Positions 11,652-23,072 of a stretch of 64,000 nt of DNA are shown in pieces. The first letter of the stretch is position 1, and every line of letters starts with the position of its first letter. The position numbers were made by a program, and so were the translations under genes. Origin of the DNA: Sabethes cyaneus. Lineage: Eukaryota; Arthropoda; Insecta; Diptera; Culicidae. Under the pieces are notes generated by a model, which saw only the letters and a program-made list of their open reading frames with translations, ran no database searches and had not been told where the DNA came from. The stretch covers positions 76,020,121 to 76,084,120 of the forward strand of contig NC_071353.1 of the NCBI RefSeq assembly GCF_943734655.1, read 5' to 3'.

Positions 11652-12974
11652 ATGGCTCAAAACAATGAAAGCATGCATAATAAAGTAATGATTGGTACTT
11701 TTGAGCCGTACGTAGTTGGTACGTCGTTCACGAATTATTCTGAGCGGCTTGAATATTTATTTCAAATAAATGGCATTGTAGACGTAGTTAGACAAAAAGC
11801 TCTATTCGTGACCCTGAGCGGTCCCGCGGTTTATGAAGAATTAAAGCTTTTATACCCTTCTGCTGATGATCTTAAAAACGTGACTTATACTGATATTTCC
11901 CAAAAATTGCGTGAACGATTTGACAAGGTGGACTCCGATCTCATTCAGAGATATAAGTTTTACAACAAGGTTCAGGGACCAAACGAGAAGGCGGAAGATT
12001 TCGTGCTTGCAGTTAAACTGCAAGCCGAATTTTGTGCTTTCGGCGAATTTCGAGAGACAGCAATCAGAGACAAACTGGTAATGGGTGTCTTCGATAAATC
12101 CTTGCAGGAAAAGCTCCTGAATGAAGAAAATCCCACTCTAGCAATGGTCGAACGAGTTATTGTTAATTGGGAACTAGCGGGTTCAAGGGCCAGGATGATC
12201 GGGGATCGAAATGGCGGTCAAGTTTCCTCTATTCACAATCGTTTGGGACGCAGAGATTATTTTGCAGGATATGCCGCCCGCGACAGGAGCAGAAGCCGTA
12301 GTCGAGGTTATGCATCTCGAAAGCGGCAATGGAGTAATAAAAGCGACGAAAGGAAGAGGACTGGTCGGTATGCAGACATGATTTGCGATTTTTGTGGCAT
12401 AAAGGGTCACATAAAGCGATCGTGTTTTAAGCGCAAGCGCTTACAGAGTAGCTCGGTCAAGTTTGTTGACGATCAAGCGGATGTAAGCTTCGGGGATGAG
12501 AAAATTGGACAATTGTTCAACCGATTGAGGACTGATCTGGACGATTCGGACACCGATGATGATTCAGGTGAATTTATGTGCATGCAGTTGTCATCAAGAA
12601 ATACTATTATTGATCCATGTTTTTTAAAAGTTTACATAGAAAATAAGTTATTAAAAATGGAAGTGCATTGTGGTTCGGCGGTTTCTGTAATTGGTGCAAA
12701 TTTATTTAAAAAGTATTATGACTTGCCTTTACAGAACACGAACAAAGAGCTGGTGGTGGTTAACGGTTCAAAGTTAAATATTTTAGGAAAAATTGATGTG
12801 ATGGTGTGTTTTAGAAAAATCAAATGTTTACCTCCGTTGTTTGTTTTAGACTGTGATTACGATTTTATACCATTAATGGGACGGAAATGGTTAGATGTAT
12901 TTTATCCTGAATGGAGACAATTTTTCTCAGGGGTTGCAAAGATCAATAATCTAAATTCGCCAAATTTAGTTTAG
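11652..12974 (+). CDS. gypsy 1 Gag-protease ORF, 440 aa
   Basis: Residues about 1-180 are a retrotransposon Gag capsid-like domain (helical, with 'ERFDKVDSDLIQRYKF' and 'VQGPNEKAEDF', as in metazoan Ty3/gypsy gag). An Arg/Ser-rich stretch follows at about 215-240, then a CCHC zinc knuckle 'CDFCGIKGHIKRSC' near 247-260 for RNA packaging. A retropepsin-like domain follows (about 335-430), ending with 'LMGRKWLDVF'. The active-site triad reads HCGS where the family has Asp-Thr/Ser-Gly, so the catalytic Asp is lost. The ORF ends in TAG at 12972 and pol begins directly after, in the same reading frame. The start is the first Met of the open frame. Confidence 0.85.
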   Translation: MAQNNESMHNKVMIGTFEPYVVGTSFTNYSERLEYLFQINGIVDVVRQKALFVTLSGPAVYEELKLLYPSADDLKNVTYTDISQKLRERFDKVDSDLIQRYKFYNKVQGPNEKAEDFVLAVKLQAEFCAFGEFRETAIRDKLVMGVFDKSLQEKLLNEENPTLAMVERVIVNWELAGSRARMIGDRNGGQVSSIHNRLGRRDYFAGYAARDRSRSRSRGYASRKRQWSNKSDERKRTGRYADMICDFCGIKGHIKRSCFKRKRLQSSSVKFVDDQADVSFGDEKIGQLFNRLRTDLDDSDTDDDSGEFMCMQLSSRNTIIDPCFLKVYIENKLLKMEVHCGSAVSVIGANLFKKYYDLPLQNTNKELVVVNGSKLNILGKIDVMVCFRKIKCLPPLFVLDCDYDFIPLMGRKWLDVFYPEWRQFFSGVAKINNLNSPNLV

Positions 12975-15182
12975 AATGCTATATCTGAAATTAAAGAGAA
13001 ATATAATACAACTTTTTCCAAGGATCTTTCCTCGCCAATAATCGGTTATGAGGCCGATATTGTGCTAAAAACTAATACACCAATATTTAAGAAAGCATAT
13101 GAAGTTCCATATAAACTAAGAGAAAAAGTTGTTGAATATTTAGCCAAATTAGAAAAAGAAAATATAATAACACCCATAAAAACCAGTGAATGAGCTTCTC
13201 CAATGGTGGTGGTTCCAAAGAAAAACGGGGAAATTAGATTGGTTATAGACTGCAAGGTATCTATTAATAGACTGATCATACCCAATAGTTACCCATTACC
13301 TTTAGCACAGGACATATTTGCAGATTTAGCGGGTTGCCAAGTTTTCTGTGCTCTTGATTTAGAGGGAGCCTATACGCAGCTCAACTTATCGCAAAAGTCT
13401 AGGAAGTTTGTGGTCATAAATACTATCAAAGGGCTATTTGTTTACAATCGGTTACCACAGGGAGCTTCATCCAGCGCAGCGATATTTCAGCAAGTAATGG
13501 ACCAAGTGTTGGTAGGGTTGAAACATGTACGCTGCTATTTGGATGATGTGCTTATCGCAGGAAAAGATTTAGATGATTGTCGGGAAAAACTTTTCTCCGT
13601 TTTAGATAGGTTGACTGAGGCGAACATCAAAGTTAACTGGGATAAATGCAAATTTTTCGTTACATCTTTACCTTACTTAGGCCATATAATTACACAAAAT
13701 GGATTGCTTCCTTGCCCTGACAAATCATCTACTATTAGGGATGCTAATATTCCAAGGAATGTAACAGAATTGAAGTCATTTTTAGGGCTCGTAAAACTAT
13801 TATGGTAAATTTATTCCCCATTTGTCTTCAAAAATAAATTGTTTGTACAGGTTATCGAAAAAGGACGTGAAGTATGTCTGGGAAGAGAATGTTGATAAGG
13901 CGTTCAATAGATGTAAAAATGAGCTGCTTAACGCAAACATTCTTGAGTTCTAGATCCTACGAAACCAATAATTGTGGTTTCAGACGCTTCAGGGTATGGC
14001 TTAGGTGGTGCGATAGCACACGAGGTGAATGGTGTTGAAAAACCAATTGCATTTACTTCCTTTTCTCTGAACAATGCTCAAATGAAATATCCAATACTTC
14101 ATTTAGAGGCATTAGCATTGGTCTGTACTGTGAAAAAGTTTCACAAATACTTATATGGTCAAAGGTTTGTTGTTTATACGGATCACAAACCATTGGTAGG
14201 AATTTTTGGGAAGACTGGGAAAAATTCTATCTTTGTAACTAGGTTGCAACGATATGTTTTAGAAATGTCTATTTATGATTTCGAAATAAAATACAGACCT
14301 TCCGAGAAAATGGGAAATGCAGATTTCTGCTCCCGTTTTCCATTAAAGCAGACTATTCCAAAGCAATTCGATAAAGAAGTAGTGAAAAGCATAAATTTTA
14401 ATCAGGAATTTCCTGTAGACTTTTCCCAGGTTGCCAACGAAACCAGTAAAGACGAATTTCTACAGCAAATTATTAATTATGTGCAGAATGGCTGGCCAAA
14501 GAGAATTGACAAACGCTACGCAAATATTTTTTCGAATCGTTGTGATTTGGAAATACTTTGCGAGTGTTTAGTATTTCAAGACAGGGTTATGATACCGAGC
14601 ACCATGCATAGTGAGATTTTAAAATTATTACATGCCAATCATTCTGGAGTTGTAAAAATGAAAAAGTTGGCTCGTCGGGCAGTATTTTGGTTTGGGATTA
14701 ACACTGACATTGAGAAATATGTCGATGCTTGTGAGTCTTGCAGGAGAATGGCTGTTGTCCCCAAAGCAAAAATTGATTCTTCTTGGCTTCCTACTAAGCG
14801 ACCTTTCAGCAGAATTCATGCAGATTTCTTCCATTTTGAACATAAAACTTTCCTTTTAGTTGTAGACAGTTTTTCAAAATGGATTGAAATAGCATGGATG
14901 AAATATGGTACAGATACAAAAAAAGTTTTGAGGAAATTTATGACGATATTTGCTTGTTTTGGTCTACCGGATGTTGTAGTAACAGATGGTGGTCCCCCTT
15001 TCAATTCCTGTGAATTTGTAACCTTCTTACAAAAGCAAGGAATCAAGGTTTTAAAAAGCCCTCCTTACAATCCTTCCAGTAACGGTCAAGCGGAACGTTC
15101 TGTTAGAATTGTGAAGGATGTTTTGAAACGTTTTATGCTTTCACCTGAAACAAGAAAATTAGATATAGGGAAAGTGTACCAG
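12975..15182 (+). pseudogene. gypsy 1 pol: RT, RNase H, integrase N-part (broken)
   Basis: This would copy the RNA and integrate the cDNA. A TGA interrupts the start of RT near 13190. RT motifs follow at 13203-13808: 'VVVPKKNGEIRLVIDCK', 'ALDLEGAYTQL', 'LPQGASSSAAIFQQ' and the catalytic 'YLDD' at about 13538. The frame is then broken for about 170 bp. RNase H runs from about 13974 ('VVSDASGYGLGG', 'YTDHKPL'). Integrase runs from about 14560 with the zinc-binding His/Cys set ('HANHSG', 'CESC'), catalytic 'HADFFHF' and 'TDGGPPF', and the Glu in 'SNGQAERSV'. The frame is cut at 15177 by a DNA transposon. Confidence 0.9.
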
Positions 15183-15939
15183 TTATGGCGATAGCACCAG
15201 TTATTGCTATAATGTAACAAAAAGTGAAAATATAAGGAAATGAAACATTTTCGGGTGGTTAAACGTAATAAGATATGAAAAGTAATAGTACATTCATTAC
15301 TCAAAATAATAGTAATTAATTGTTATGAGAGATTTAATTAATAGTTATTGTTTTTCTGTACTCGTGTATCATGTTGTTCATATTTTTATCGTTTTGCTAA
15401 CGCACGTATCTTTTAAAAATAGTCTCTCACAACAGAATGTTCGGAATATCTATCAATGAATTTCACGTAAGGCATTACAAAGAGTTGTATTTTTGCATGA
15501 ACAGTGAAATTCTTTTTTATTTTATCTAATTGTCGAATTTAACGCTATCACTATAACTGGTGAAAAAAAACGCAATGTTCCCTACTTGGCATCATGCGAA
15601 ATGGAATATAGCGCGCAAAGAAATGTTGGAGCACCAGTCGTCGTCATAGTGAACATAAACAAATAACGTGGTCGACAGTTATCATTGTGTTTTGTGTTTC
15701 CGGGTAATTTTCGTGGGTTTAATCCGATATTTTAAATATAAAGCAATAACGTGATCGGGCGTCGTTCTTGTGTAGAGTGTTTCCGGCCAATTTTCGTCGT
15801 TTCAATCGTGGTCGGCAGTCGCCATTTGTAGTGCTTCCAGCTAATTTTTCTAGTTTGTGCTGTCTGAAATTGCATTCTCACTTCGGGTTCGTAGAATCTA
15901 TTATCACTCTTAAACAGCAATAATAAATTTAATTTTTAG

Positions 15940-16944
15940 TATGGGAAAAGTATCTTAACAGTGCAACAAAGGTAAGGCAGAACACTATTCAGAAGAAGCG
16001 ATTACAAAATGCATCGCACGGATTAGAGGAGAAAATGGGAAAACCAAATTATCAGTGTACGCAGCTTGCAAGCTGTACAACGTTCCGATGTCCACGGCGC
16101 GGTATCGCTTGAGCGATCAGTGGAAGAATAAGAGTGTCCCGGGACCACGATCGGTACTGACCAGAGAAGAAGAAGTAAAAATAGCCGACTGGTTGACTGG
16201 GATGCAAGAGCGCGGATTTCCGGTCCCACGTGAGACACTGATTTTTAAAGTGGTTGATTTTCTAAGATCAAACCCGCGAGACACCCCATTTAAAAATAAT
16301 CGCCCTGGTAAGTGAAAGTTATTCTTCAACTATAAAAATAATGCAAAATAATGACGCTTGTAGGACGAAAATGGTTCGCGTCGTCCATGCGTCGGAATCC
16401 CTGAGAGAATTTATAATGGCGATGAGACATCGTTTTACTTACACCCCAAGTCCAAAGAAGTCATTGCTAGGACTGGTTCACGCAACGTGTACGAAGTACT
16501 GCAAGCACCGGGAAAGCAGAACGTTACGGTGATTTTTTCGTTCAACGCCAGGCAACCTCGTCAGAAGTTGCCAACAATTCAGATAATGTTGCTGGCGACA
16601 TAGACAACAATCCGGAGGTGTACGTGTTCGGTACTCGGCGTTTGCCACAGGTTTTAGAACTTCCATCTACCCCGCGCCGTGTTGAAAAGCACCGTTATTA
16701 TTCGAAACGGTACCATCCTGTGCTAACTGCTAAGGAAAGACTAGAAGAAATACGGAAAAAGGAGAACGAGAAAAAGGAAATGGAGGAAAGAAAGCGACAG
16801 AGAGCACTAGAACGCGAGGCTATAAAATTAAAGCGCGAAGAAAGCAAGCTGTTGAAAGCTGAAGAACAGCAACGTAAGATGATTAAAAAGAAAGAGAAAA
16901 AAGAACAATCAAAGCTAAAAGTAATTCGCAGGACTCGTTCTTAG
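15940..16944 (+). pseudogene. pogo/CENP-B-type transposase, broken
   Basis: Transposases of this group bind element ends with an N-terminal psq helix-turn-helix plus a CENP-B HTH and cut with a DDE domain. The frame opens at 'MGKVS' (15940) but meets a stop at once. The HTH region then reads 'YSEEAITKCIA', 'AACKLYNVPMSTARYRL', 'GPRSVLTREEEVKIADWL' and 'GFPVPRETL', a clear match to the family. After a short intron 'RKWFASSMRRNP' follows, then a large deletion. A piece just before the catalytic core ('NVTVIFSFNA', about 16520) survives. The tail (16660-16944) is a highly charged Lys/Glu coiled coil. The DDE catalytic core is missing. Confidence 0.78.
16308..16363 (+). other. 56-bp intron in the pogo-like transposase
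   Basis: GTAAGT at 16308 and TTGTAG ending 16363 interrupt the conserved 'NRPG|RKWF' boundary between the CENP-B HTH and the DDE domain. Removing the segment rejoins the codon for Gly, so this is a canonical GT-AG intron. Confidence 0.75.
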
Positions 16945-17840
16945 TTTACGACTAAGTAATTTTAATTAAATCCCAATCCTCATAATATCCTAATATCTGA
17001 CTAATTATATAATATAAGATAATTTCTTGAAAAAATGAAATTCTAAATATAACTAGATCATTGAGAAATTACAAATGCTATTTCGAAGGTCACGCTAGCT
17101 TGGGGATGTCTAAATTGATTAACTTGTAACAAGTTTCATTTAAATGGAATTAATCTTTAACCCATATTTTTAGTTCTTATTATCACTTAGAACCAATTTG
17201 AATTTGTCGATAGTGGTAAACAGATTTAATCGGAAAAAGTTTCGGAGTCTTAAAACCTTGATCACAAAACCACAAAACTACATACGCGTTGTCGCGTTCA
17301 ATGAACATATTTCAAATTACATATGTAAGAGACAACGTTTCAATGTAAATCAAACCAAATCGTGCAACACGTCGAATTGTATGGTTTTGTATGTTTACTC
17401 TTTGACGGTAAATTTAATTCCACTTTCGATCGGTCGAACATATTCCGCATCAAGTGCTAGATTAAACTAAAAGAAAGGTAAGATTACATCTTTAAGTGGA
17501 TGTAATCAAGTTCAATAAATTCAATACACATCTCTATAAAGTAATCTTCTGCTTTCGAAGGAAAAAGTGGATTTTTTTCAGAAATTTCCGGTATAGCCAT
17601 AACTGGTACACTTTTATCGCGAATAAAAGAACACTATAGCCAAAACTGGTACATTAGAATAAAGTTTTCAAATCGCGTTAAAACAATAAATTATGTCTAA
17701 ATTAAGAGTTTTTCAATATATACCGACTGAAAACCGTTCAAATTTCATTACGGAAATGTAGAGACTCAAATTTCAGTATTATATCACGTGGAAATATCTT
17801 AAATAGTGACATTTCGTGCTAACTATAGCCATGACTGGTG

Positions 17841-18536
17841 CATTTACCCTAGATGATCAAATTAGTTTATTTTTAATAAATTACAGGAACACTTGTTTGA
17901 CATCAGATGGAAACTTCCCATCAGAGAATGTTTTTTCTTTTAAACCAAAAATGTTAATTGATTTGTTAAACCCCAAGTCTCATTACAACCAACAATTAGC
18001 TGAACCATCACCACCCCACCACATGATGATTCAAGTCCAGGAATAATTGAGAGTGAAGATCGGATCCGACTCAATGAACCACTTGATAAACTGACTGGGT
18101 GATGTGATTTATTATAAAAATCACAACTCACAAGATTTTAGTCGTTGGTTAAAGGCTCAATATTTAAGAAAACTTTCGAAAAATATATTTCAGGTATCGA
18201 TTGGAAACGTGCTCATCACAGCTCATCGTAAACAACTAAAAGTTCCAAAGTATGCTACGGCGTGTGGAATTATTCTTTCTTCCGCTAGCAGCAAGGATGA
18301 GCGAGTTGATGGAAGCGGTAGCAGTCGTAAACGAGCGTGTCGTAGCGCATTAAGCGAGGAAGAGGAGGATGTTTTTAAGGATATTGTGGAAGCGGGCACG
18401 AAACGTCGGAAAGTTTCCGAATCGACAAGTGGCAATCGAACGAGAAGTGATACTATTCAAAATCCAGCATTACGGCGATCGAGCCGACAAAGAAGAGCTA
18501 ATTTCGAAAAAAATTTTATATACGAGAAGAAAAAGT
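17841..18536 (+). pseudogene. gypsy 1 integrase C-terminal part and tail
   Basis: The sequence resumes the integrase with 'FTLDDQISLFLINYRNT' and 'SENVFSFKPKMLIDLLNP', the usual C-terminal core of gypsy integrases. A frameshift and stops near 18040-18090 separate this from the final segment (18104-18538). That segment shows 'DVIYYKNHNSQDFSRW' and 'VPKYAT', like the integrase C-terminal beta-domain, and ends in a basic, Ser/Arg-rich tail. About 210 bp of non-coding AT-rich sequence follow before the 3' LTR. Confidence 0.82.
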
Positions 18537-18747
18537 AAATTAATTCGTGAAGATTCAAATATTCGAAAATTTATTTGTACATTGCATAAATTTGAATAAT
18601 ATGTAAAATTAAGAATATAATATATGTAAGTTGCAATTATTGTAAGTGAATGAAATATTAATTGATAATTCTTCAAAATAATCGAAAAAGCAAATGAAAA
18701 TTTAATTAAACACAATTGTAGAAGTAACAAAAAAAAGGGATGAGAAT

Positions 18748-18946
18748 TGTTATGGCAAGTGAAATGGCCCAGTAATTGATCATACCTTCGGTGTATCGTA
18801 GAGATACACACACAAACTCATGTGTTATCAAAAAAAGAGCTTGCTGCCGAGCAGTAAACTTATTCGTTATCAGACACTTAATTTGAACGCGTGCTTCTTT
18901 ACGGAACGTAAGAAAAATCCCAACTCAGTTTAGACAAAACTATTTA
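18748..18946 (+). repeat. 3' LTR of gypsy 1
   Basis: This is the 199-bp match to the 5' LTR, preceded by a purine-rich tract (AAAAAAAAGGGATGAGAA) that can serve as plus-strand primer. The TSD TGTGG follows at 18947-18951. Confidence 0.93.
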
Positions 18947-18956
18947 TGTGGTACAA

Positions 18957-19110
18957 CTAAAACATTCAAAATTGACTTTTTTCAATTTTTTCCCGATGGA
19001 TTTTTTTAAAATTAGCATATTCTGAATCGTGAAGACGTGTACTAACACGTTGTGAAAGAAAATTTTATGTACATCAAAGTTGCATAATCGCACCCTTCAG
19101 ACATAGCGTG
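18957..19110 (-). repeat. Right arm of the inverted repeat paired with 8765-8935
   Basis: Reverse complement of the left arm. Gypsy 1 inserted immediately beside its inner end, so the arm begins within a few bases of the gypsy TSD. Confidence 0.8.
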
Positions 19111-19300
19111 TGTGGTAGCTGGTCTCACAGAAGCCGCAGCGGATCGGTTCGACATCGTTGACACTTTGTTTACATTCTCCACATTGCATTTTCTCCATTC
19201 TGTTTTGGTTTAACAAATCGGCGTGAGTGGCAGTTGAAACTTAACGAAGACTTAGTCGAAGTTAAAACAATGGCTGTCGACAGCCACGTAGCCAGGGGGG

Positions 19301-19534
19301 TGCCCTGGGGTCCTTGCCCCCCCGAAATGTTTTGACTTACATTTTTAAAAAAAATTTCAATGCAGAATAACAATACACCAAGCTAAAACTGTAGCACAAG
19401 TATATTTTTAATGAGTGCGCCTTTGAATAACAATGTAACCGACATAGTTTTATATCTCTCATAGTCTGTGAAAATTCTCAACTATGTAGCTCTCCGTTAC
19501 TTGGAACATTCGGCATGGACAAAGGCGACGAAAT
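19301..19534. other. hAT-like element interior, nothing recognised
   Basis: About 230 bp of sequence between the left terminal repeat and the RTE fragment. No coding features are visible. Confidence 0.4.
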
Positions 19535-20195
19535 ATGGACATGGAATGGAGACTTGGTACCTGGAACTGCAGATCGTTAAATTTCGTTGGTGGCGATAGA
19601 GTGCTGCTCGATTAGTTAGGACCCCGAAAGTTTGGCATCTGGCACTGCAGCGGAGATATGTCGCAAAGGCGAGAAGGTGTGGAGGATTCGTGGCAGTAAA
19701 GCCCACATTTTCCAGAGCGACCAACGCGCTGGGAACGGGCTTCGTAGTGTTGGGCAAAATGCAGCATCGCAGAAAGGACTGGAAAACGATCAACGAGAGA
19801 ATGTGCGTGTTGAGGATAAAAGGCCGTTTCTTCAATTACACTATCATTAACGAACACGACGGTATACTCGACGACGAGAAGGAAGCGTTCTATGCGCAGC
19901 TGAAGGCAACGTACGACAGCTCTTCTCGGTTAAACATTCGGCAGTTAAACAACCCGCCAGTTGCTGAAAACTAAGCGCGCGCGTACTGGATGAAGCTCTG
20001 CCTTCTTCTGTGGAGCTAGATGCTTCAACCCTCGAAAACGGATGGAGTATGATATGCTCGGCCGTCAACGAGGCAACCACGGTGCTAGGAGTGGATACAT
20101 CGAGTGCACGAAATGATTGGTTTGACGGGGAATGCCAACAAGCGATAGCATTGTAGGAAAAGAAAAGCTTGGGAAAACTATCGCTCCTGGTCGTC
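19535..20195 (+). pseudogene. RTE-clade LINE 5' fragment (endonuclease), broken
   Basis: The start reads 'MDMEWRLGTWNCRSLNF', almost the same as the opening of the opposed RTE copy at about 22932 ('MDWKLGTWNCRSLNF'). Further endonuclease pieces are visible in other frames: 'TGFVVLGKMQHR' at about 19735, 'NYTIINEHDGI' and 'AFYAQLKATYDSSSR' at 19835-19930. Next comes the linker 'NDWFDGECQQAI' at about 20107-20145 that marks RTE elements. There is no RT: at about 20195 the sequence switches to the 3' end of the minus-strand copy. Multiple frameshifts make it a dead fragment. Confidence 0.85.
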
Positions 20196-22950
20196 TTGTT
20201 CCTACTGGATTTGAAGCGAACACCATCTTTGCAGGGTAGTTGTCCGGCATTCTTGCAACATGCCCTGCCCATCGTATCCGTCCAGCTTTAGCCACCTTCT
20301 GGATACTGGGTTCGCCATAGAGCTGTGCGAGTTCATGGTTCATCCTCCGCCTTCATACTCCGTTTTCCTGTACGCCGCCGAAGATCGTTCTTAGCACTCG
20401 TCGTTCGAAAACTCCTCGGTCCTCCTCGAGCATTGCCCATGTTTCATGCCCGTAGAGAACAACCGGTCTAATAAGCGTCTTGTACAGGTTGCACTTTGTA
20501 CGGGGACTTAGTTTGCTCGACCGCAATTGCTTGTGGAGCCCATAGTAAGCACGACTTCCGCTGATAATACGCCTCCGAATCTCACGGCTGGTATCATTGT
20601 CCGCCGTTACCAATGAGCCAAGGTAGACAAATTCATCGACTACCTCAAACTCATCGCCGTCGATCAATATACTACTGCCCAAGCGGTGTCGTTCGGCTTC
20701 GGTTCCACTGGCCAGCATGTACTTTGTTTTAGACGTATTTACCTTTAACCCAATCTTTTCTGCTTCGCGCTTTAGTCTGGTGTACTGTTGTGCCGATAAT
20801 ATCCATGTCATCGGCAAAGCAGACGAATTGACTAGATTTGTTGAATATCGTGCCCCGCGTGTTGATATCCGCTCGGTTCATAACACCTTGTTACGCTATG
20901 TTGAACAGCAGGCATGAAAGACCATCACCTTGACGAAGCCCTCTGTGTGATTCGAATGAACTTGACAATCCACCCGAAATCCGAACACAGCACTGTGTAC
21001 CATCCATCGTAGATTTAATCAGTTTGATGAGCTTCCTGGGGAAGCCGTTCTCGTCCATGATTTTCCATAGCTCTTTCCGGTCGATGGTATCATATGCGGC
21101 TTTGAAGTCAACGAATAAATGATGCATGGGAACTCTGTATTCACGGCCCTTTTGGAGGATTTGCCGCAGTGTAAATATTTGATCCGCTGTAGACCGACCT
21201 TTGACGAAGCCGGCTTGATAAGTTTCCACAAATCTATTCGCAATTGGTGATAGACGGCGGAAAATGTTTTGGGACAGCACTTTATAGGCGGCATTGAGAA
21301 CGGTGATCGCTCGATAGTTCTCAGTCCAACTTGTCGCCCTTTTCATAGATCGGGCAGATAACCCCATCTTTCCACTCCTCCGGTAGCTGTTCCGTATCCC
21401 AAATTCTAACAATTAGTCGATGTAGATAAACAGCCAGCTTTTCTGGTCCCATTTTAATAAGCTCCGCTCCGATGCCATCTTTTCCAACTGACTTGTTGTT
21501 CTTTAGCTGCATGATGGCCTCCTTAACTTCGCCTATCGTTGGGGCCGGCACCTCTTCCCCGCTTGTTGCACCGTCTAAATCGCTTTCCCCGTCGCCATGG
21601 CTCTCCGCCTGGGCGCCATTCAGGTGTTCGTCGAAGTGCTGCTTCCACCTATCGGTCACCTCACGATCGTCCGTCAGAATACTGCAAGTCTTATCCCGAC
21701 ACATTTCGACTCGCGGCACAAAGCCTTTGCGAGATCCGTTCAGTTTCTGGTAGAACTTTCGCGTTTCCTGAGAACGATGCAGCTGCTCCAACTCTACAAA
21801 TTCCTGCTCTTCCAGGTAGCGTTTTTTCTCCCGAAAGATTTGGTTTCGCTGCATCTTCTTCTGTTTGTGTCTTTCCACGTTCTGTCGTGTGGCACTGCGC
21901 ATCTTGGCCGCCCGCGCAGCATTCTCCTCATCCATCACCCTCCTACATTCATCGTCAAATCAATCGTTCCGCTGATTCCGGGCCACATGCCCAATGGAGC
22001 TCTCCGCTACACTGCTGATGGCTATTTTGATAGTGTTCCAACAGACCTCGAGAGGGGTTTCGTCCAGCTCGTCCTCTTCCGGCAGTGCAGCTTCGAGTGA
22101 ATGCGCGTAGTTTGCGGCGACGTCTGGCTGCTTCAGCCACGCGAGATCTAACCGAGGCTGGCGTCAGTACCGAATGTTGTTTACAACGGAGGGTCTTGGG
22201 CGCATCTTAACCATCATTAGGTAGTGGTCCGAATCAACGTTAGCGCTTCGATAGGATCTGACGTCGATAATGTCTAAGAAGTGCTGTCGATCAAAACGTG
22301 GTCGATCTGTGATTCTGTCTGATTTGGTGACTTCCAGGTGTACTTATGGTGGATTATGTGCTGGAAAAAGGTACTACGTACGGCCATATTCTTGGAGACG
22401 GCAAAGTCGATAAGTCTTAGGCCCATTTGATTGGTCCGTTGGTGTGCACTGAACCTTCCAATCACCGGTTTGTATTCCTCCTCCTGACCGACCTGAGCAT
22501 TGAAATCCCCGATGACGATCTGGATATCATGTTTTGGGCAGCGGTCGTATTCACTCTCCAACTGCGCGTAGAACTCATTCTTGTCGTCATCAGTACTTCT
22601 GAGGTGAGGGCTGTGCACGTTGATGATGCTTATATTGAAGAATCGGCCCTTGATTCACAACCTGCACATTCGAGGATTGATTGGCCACCACCCAATCACC
22701 CGTTTCCGCATCTCGCCCATCACTATGAAAGCTATACCCAGCTCGTGTGTGTTGCCACAGCTCTGGTAGATGGTGTCCATCTCTGAACGTACGTACCGTT
22801 GAGCTCTTCCAGCATACCTCCTGTAGCGTTACGACGTCGAATTTGCGGCTCTTCAATACGTCGAAGAGCACTCGAGTGCTCCCTTGGAAGTTGAGAGATC
22901 GGCAGTTCCACGTCCCGAGTTTCCAATCCATAGTCCTTTTTCGTCGCGTG
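20196..22950 (-). pseudogene. RTE ORF (endonuclease-RT), frameshifted
   Basis: The single RTE protein nicks DNA and reverse-transcribes element RNA. Read 5' to 3' on the minus strand: 'GTWNCRSLNF' and 'LQEVCW' (22930-22820); 'VIGDFNAQVG' and 'IDHVLID' (about 22520-22290), completing the endonuclease in another frame. A charged linker follows with 'KFYQKLN' and 'KAAMMDEENA'-type residues (21938-21700). The early RT has 'NNKSVGKDGIGAELIK' (about 21490) and 'YRAIT.LNAAYKV'. The RT core has 'FVDFKAAYDTI', 'GLRQGDGLSCLLFN' (about 21300-20895) and 'CFADDMD' near 20820. The C-terminus has 'FVYLGSLVT' and 'RIRWAGHVARMP' (to about 20235). Each block lies in a different frame from its neighbour. Confidence 0.88.
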
Positions 22951-23072
22951 GGTCTATTCCGATTGTTCCAGTAAGAATTTATTTGTTCTTCATTCCGTGC
23001 TTTAGTATTTTTCGTGGTGACGGCTTGCAAAGCCTGCTACACCAACCCCCTGTTTCGCCGGAGGGCCAACGA
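20196..23072 (-). mobile_element. RTE-clade LINE resembling Aedes JAM1
   Basis: This near full-length copy on the minus strand holds, in order, a GC-rich 5' leader (to about 23072), endonuclease, linker, RT and the C-terminal region. Its right edge joins a 5' LTR fragment at 23073; its left edge joins the opposed RTE fragment at about 20195, so the 3' end is cut. At least four frameshifts break the ORF. The resemblance to JAM1 is from memory of the family; a search would settle it. Confidence 0.88.

Larger units (their letters stand above)
15177..17840 (+). mobile_element. pogo-like DNA transposon inside gypsy 1 integrase
   Basis: The gypsy integrase breaks off after 'LDIGKV' at 15176 and resumes at 17841 ('FTLDDQISLFLINYRNT'). 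The left end is TA then CCAGTTATGGCGATAG; the right end is the inverted CTATAGCCATGACTGG then TG, consistent with a decayed TA duplication. The same terminal word recurs inside at 15197, 15551 (inverted), 17593 (inverted) and 17634 (inverted), as subterminal transposase-binding repeats would. Inside is a CENP-B/DDE_1-type transposase remnant. The rest of the internal sequence is AT-rich and non-coding. Confidence 0.8.
10650..18946 (+). mobile_element. Ty3/gypsy LTR retrotransposon 1 (degraded, contains a pogo-like insert)
   Basis: Two 199-bp LTRs (10650-10848 and 18748-18946) start TGTTATGGCA and end ACTATTTA. I count five differences between them. The 5-bp target duplication TGTGG lies at 10645-10649 and 18947-18951. 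Inside, in gypsy order, are a tRNA-type primer site, a leader, gag with one CCHC knuckle, protease, RT, RNase H and integrase. The integrase is split by a pogo-like DNA transposon (15177-17840). Stops in pol, loss of the protease Asp and the insertion make the copy non-functional. The LTR difference dates it as older than the gypsy and BEL elements at 42-59 kb. Confidence 0.93.
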
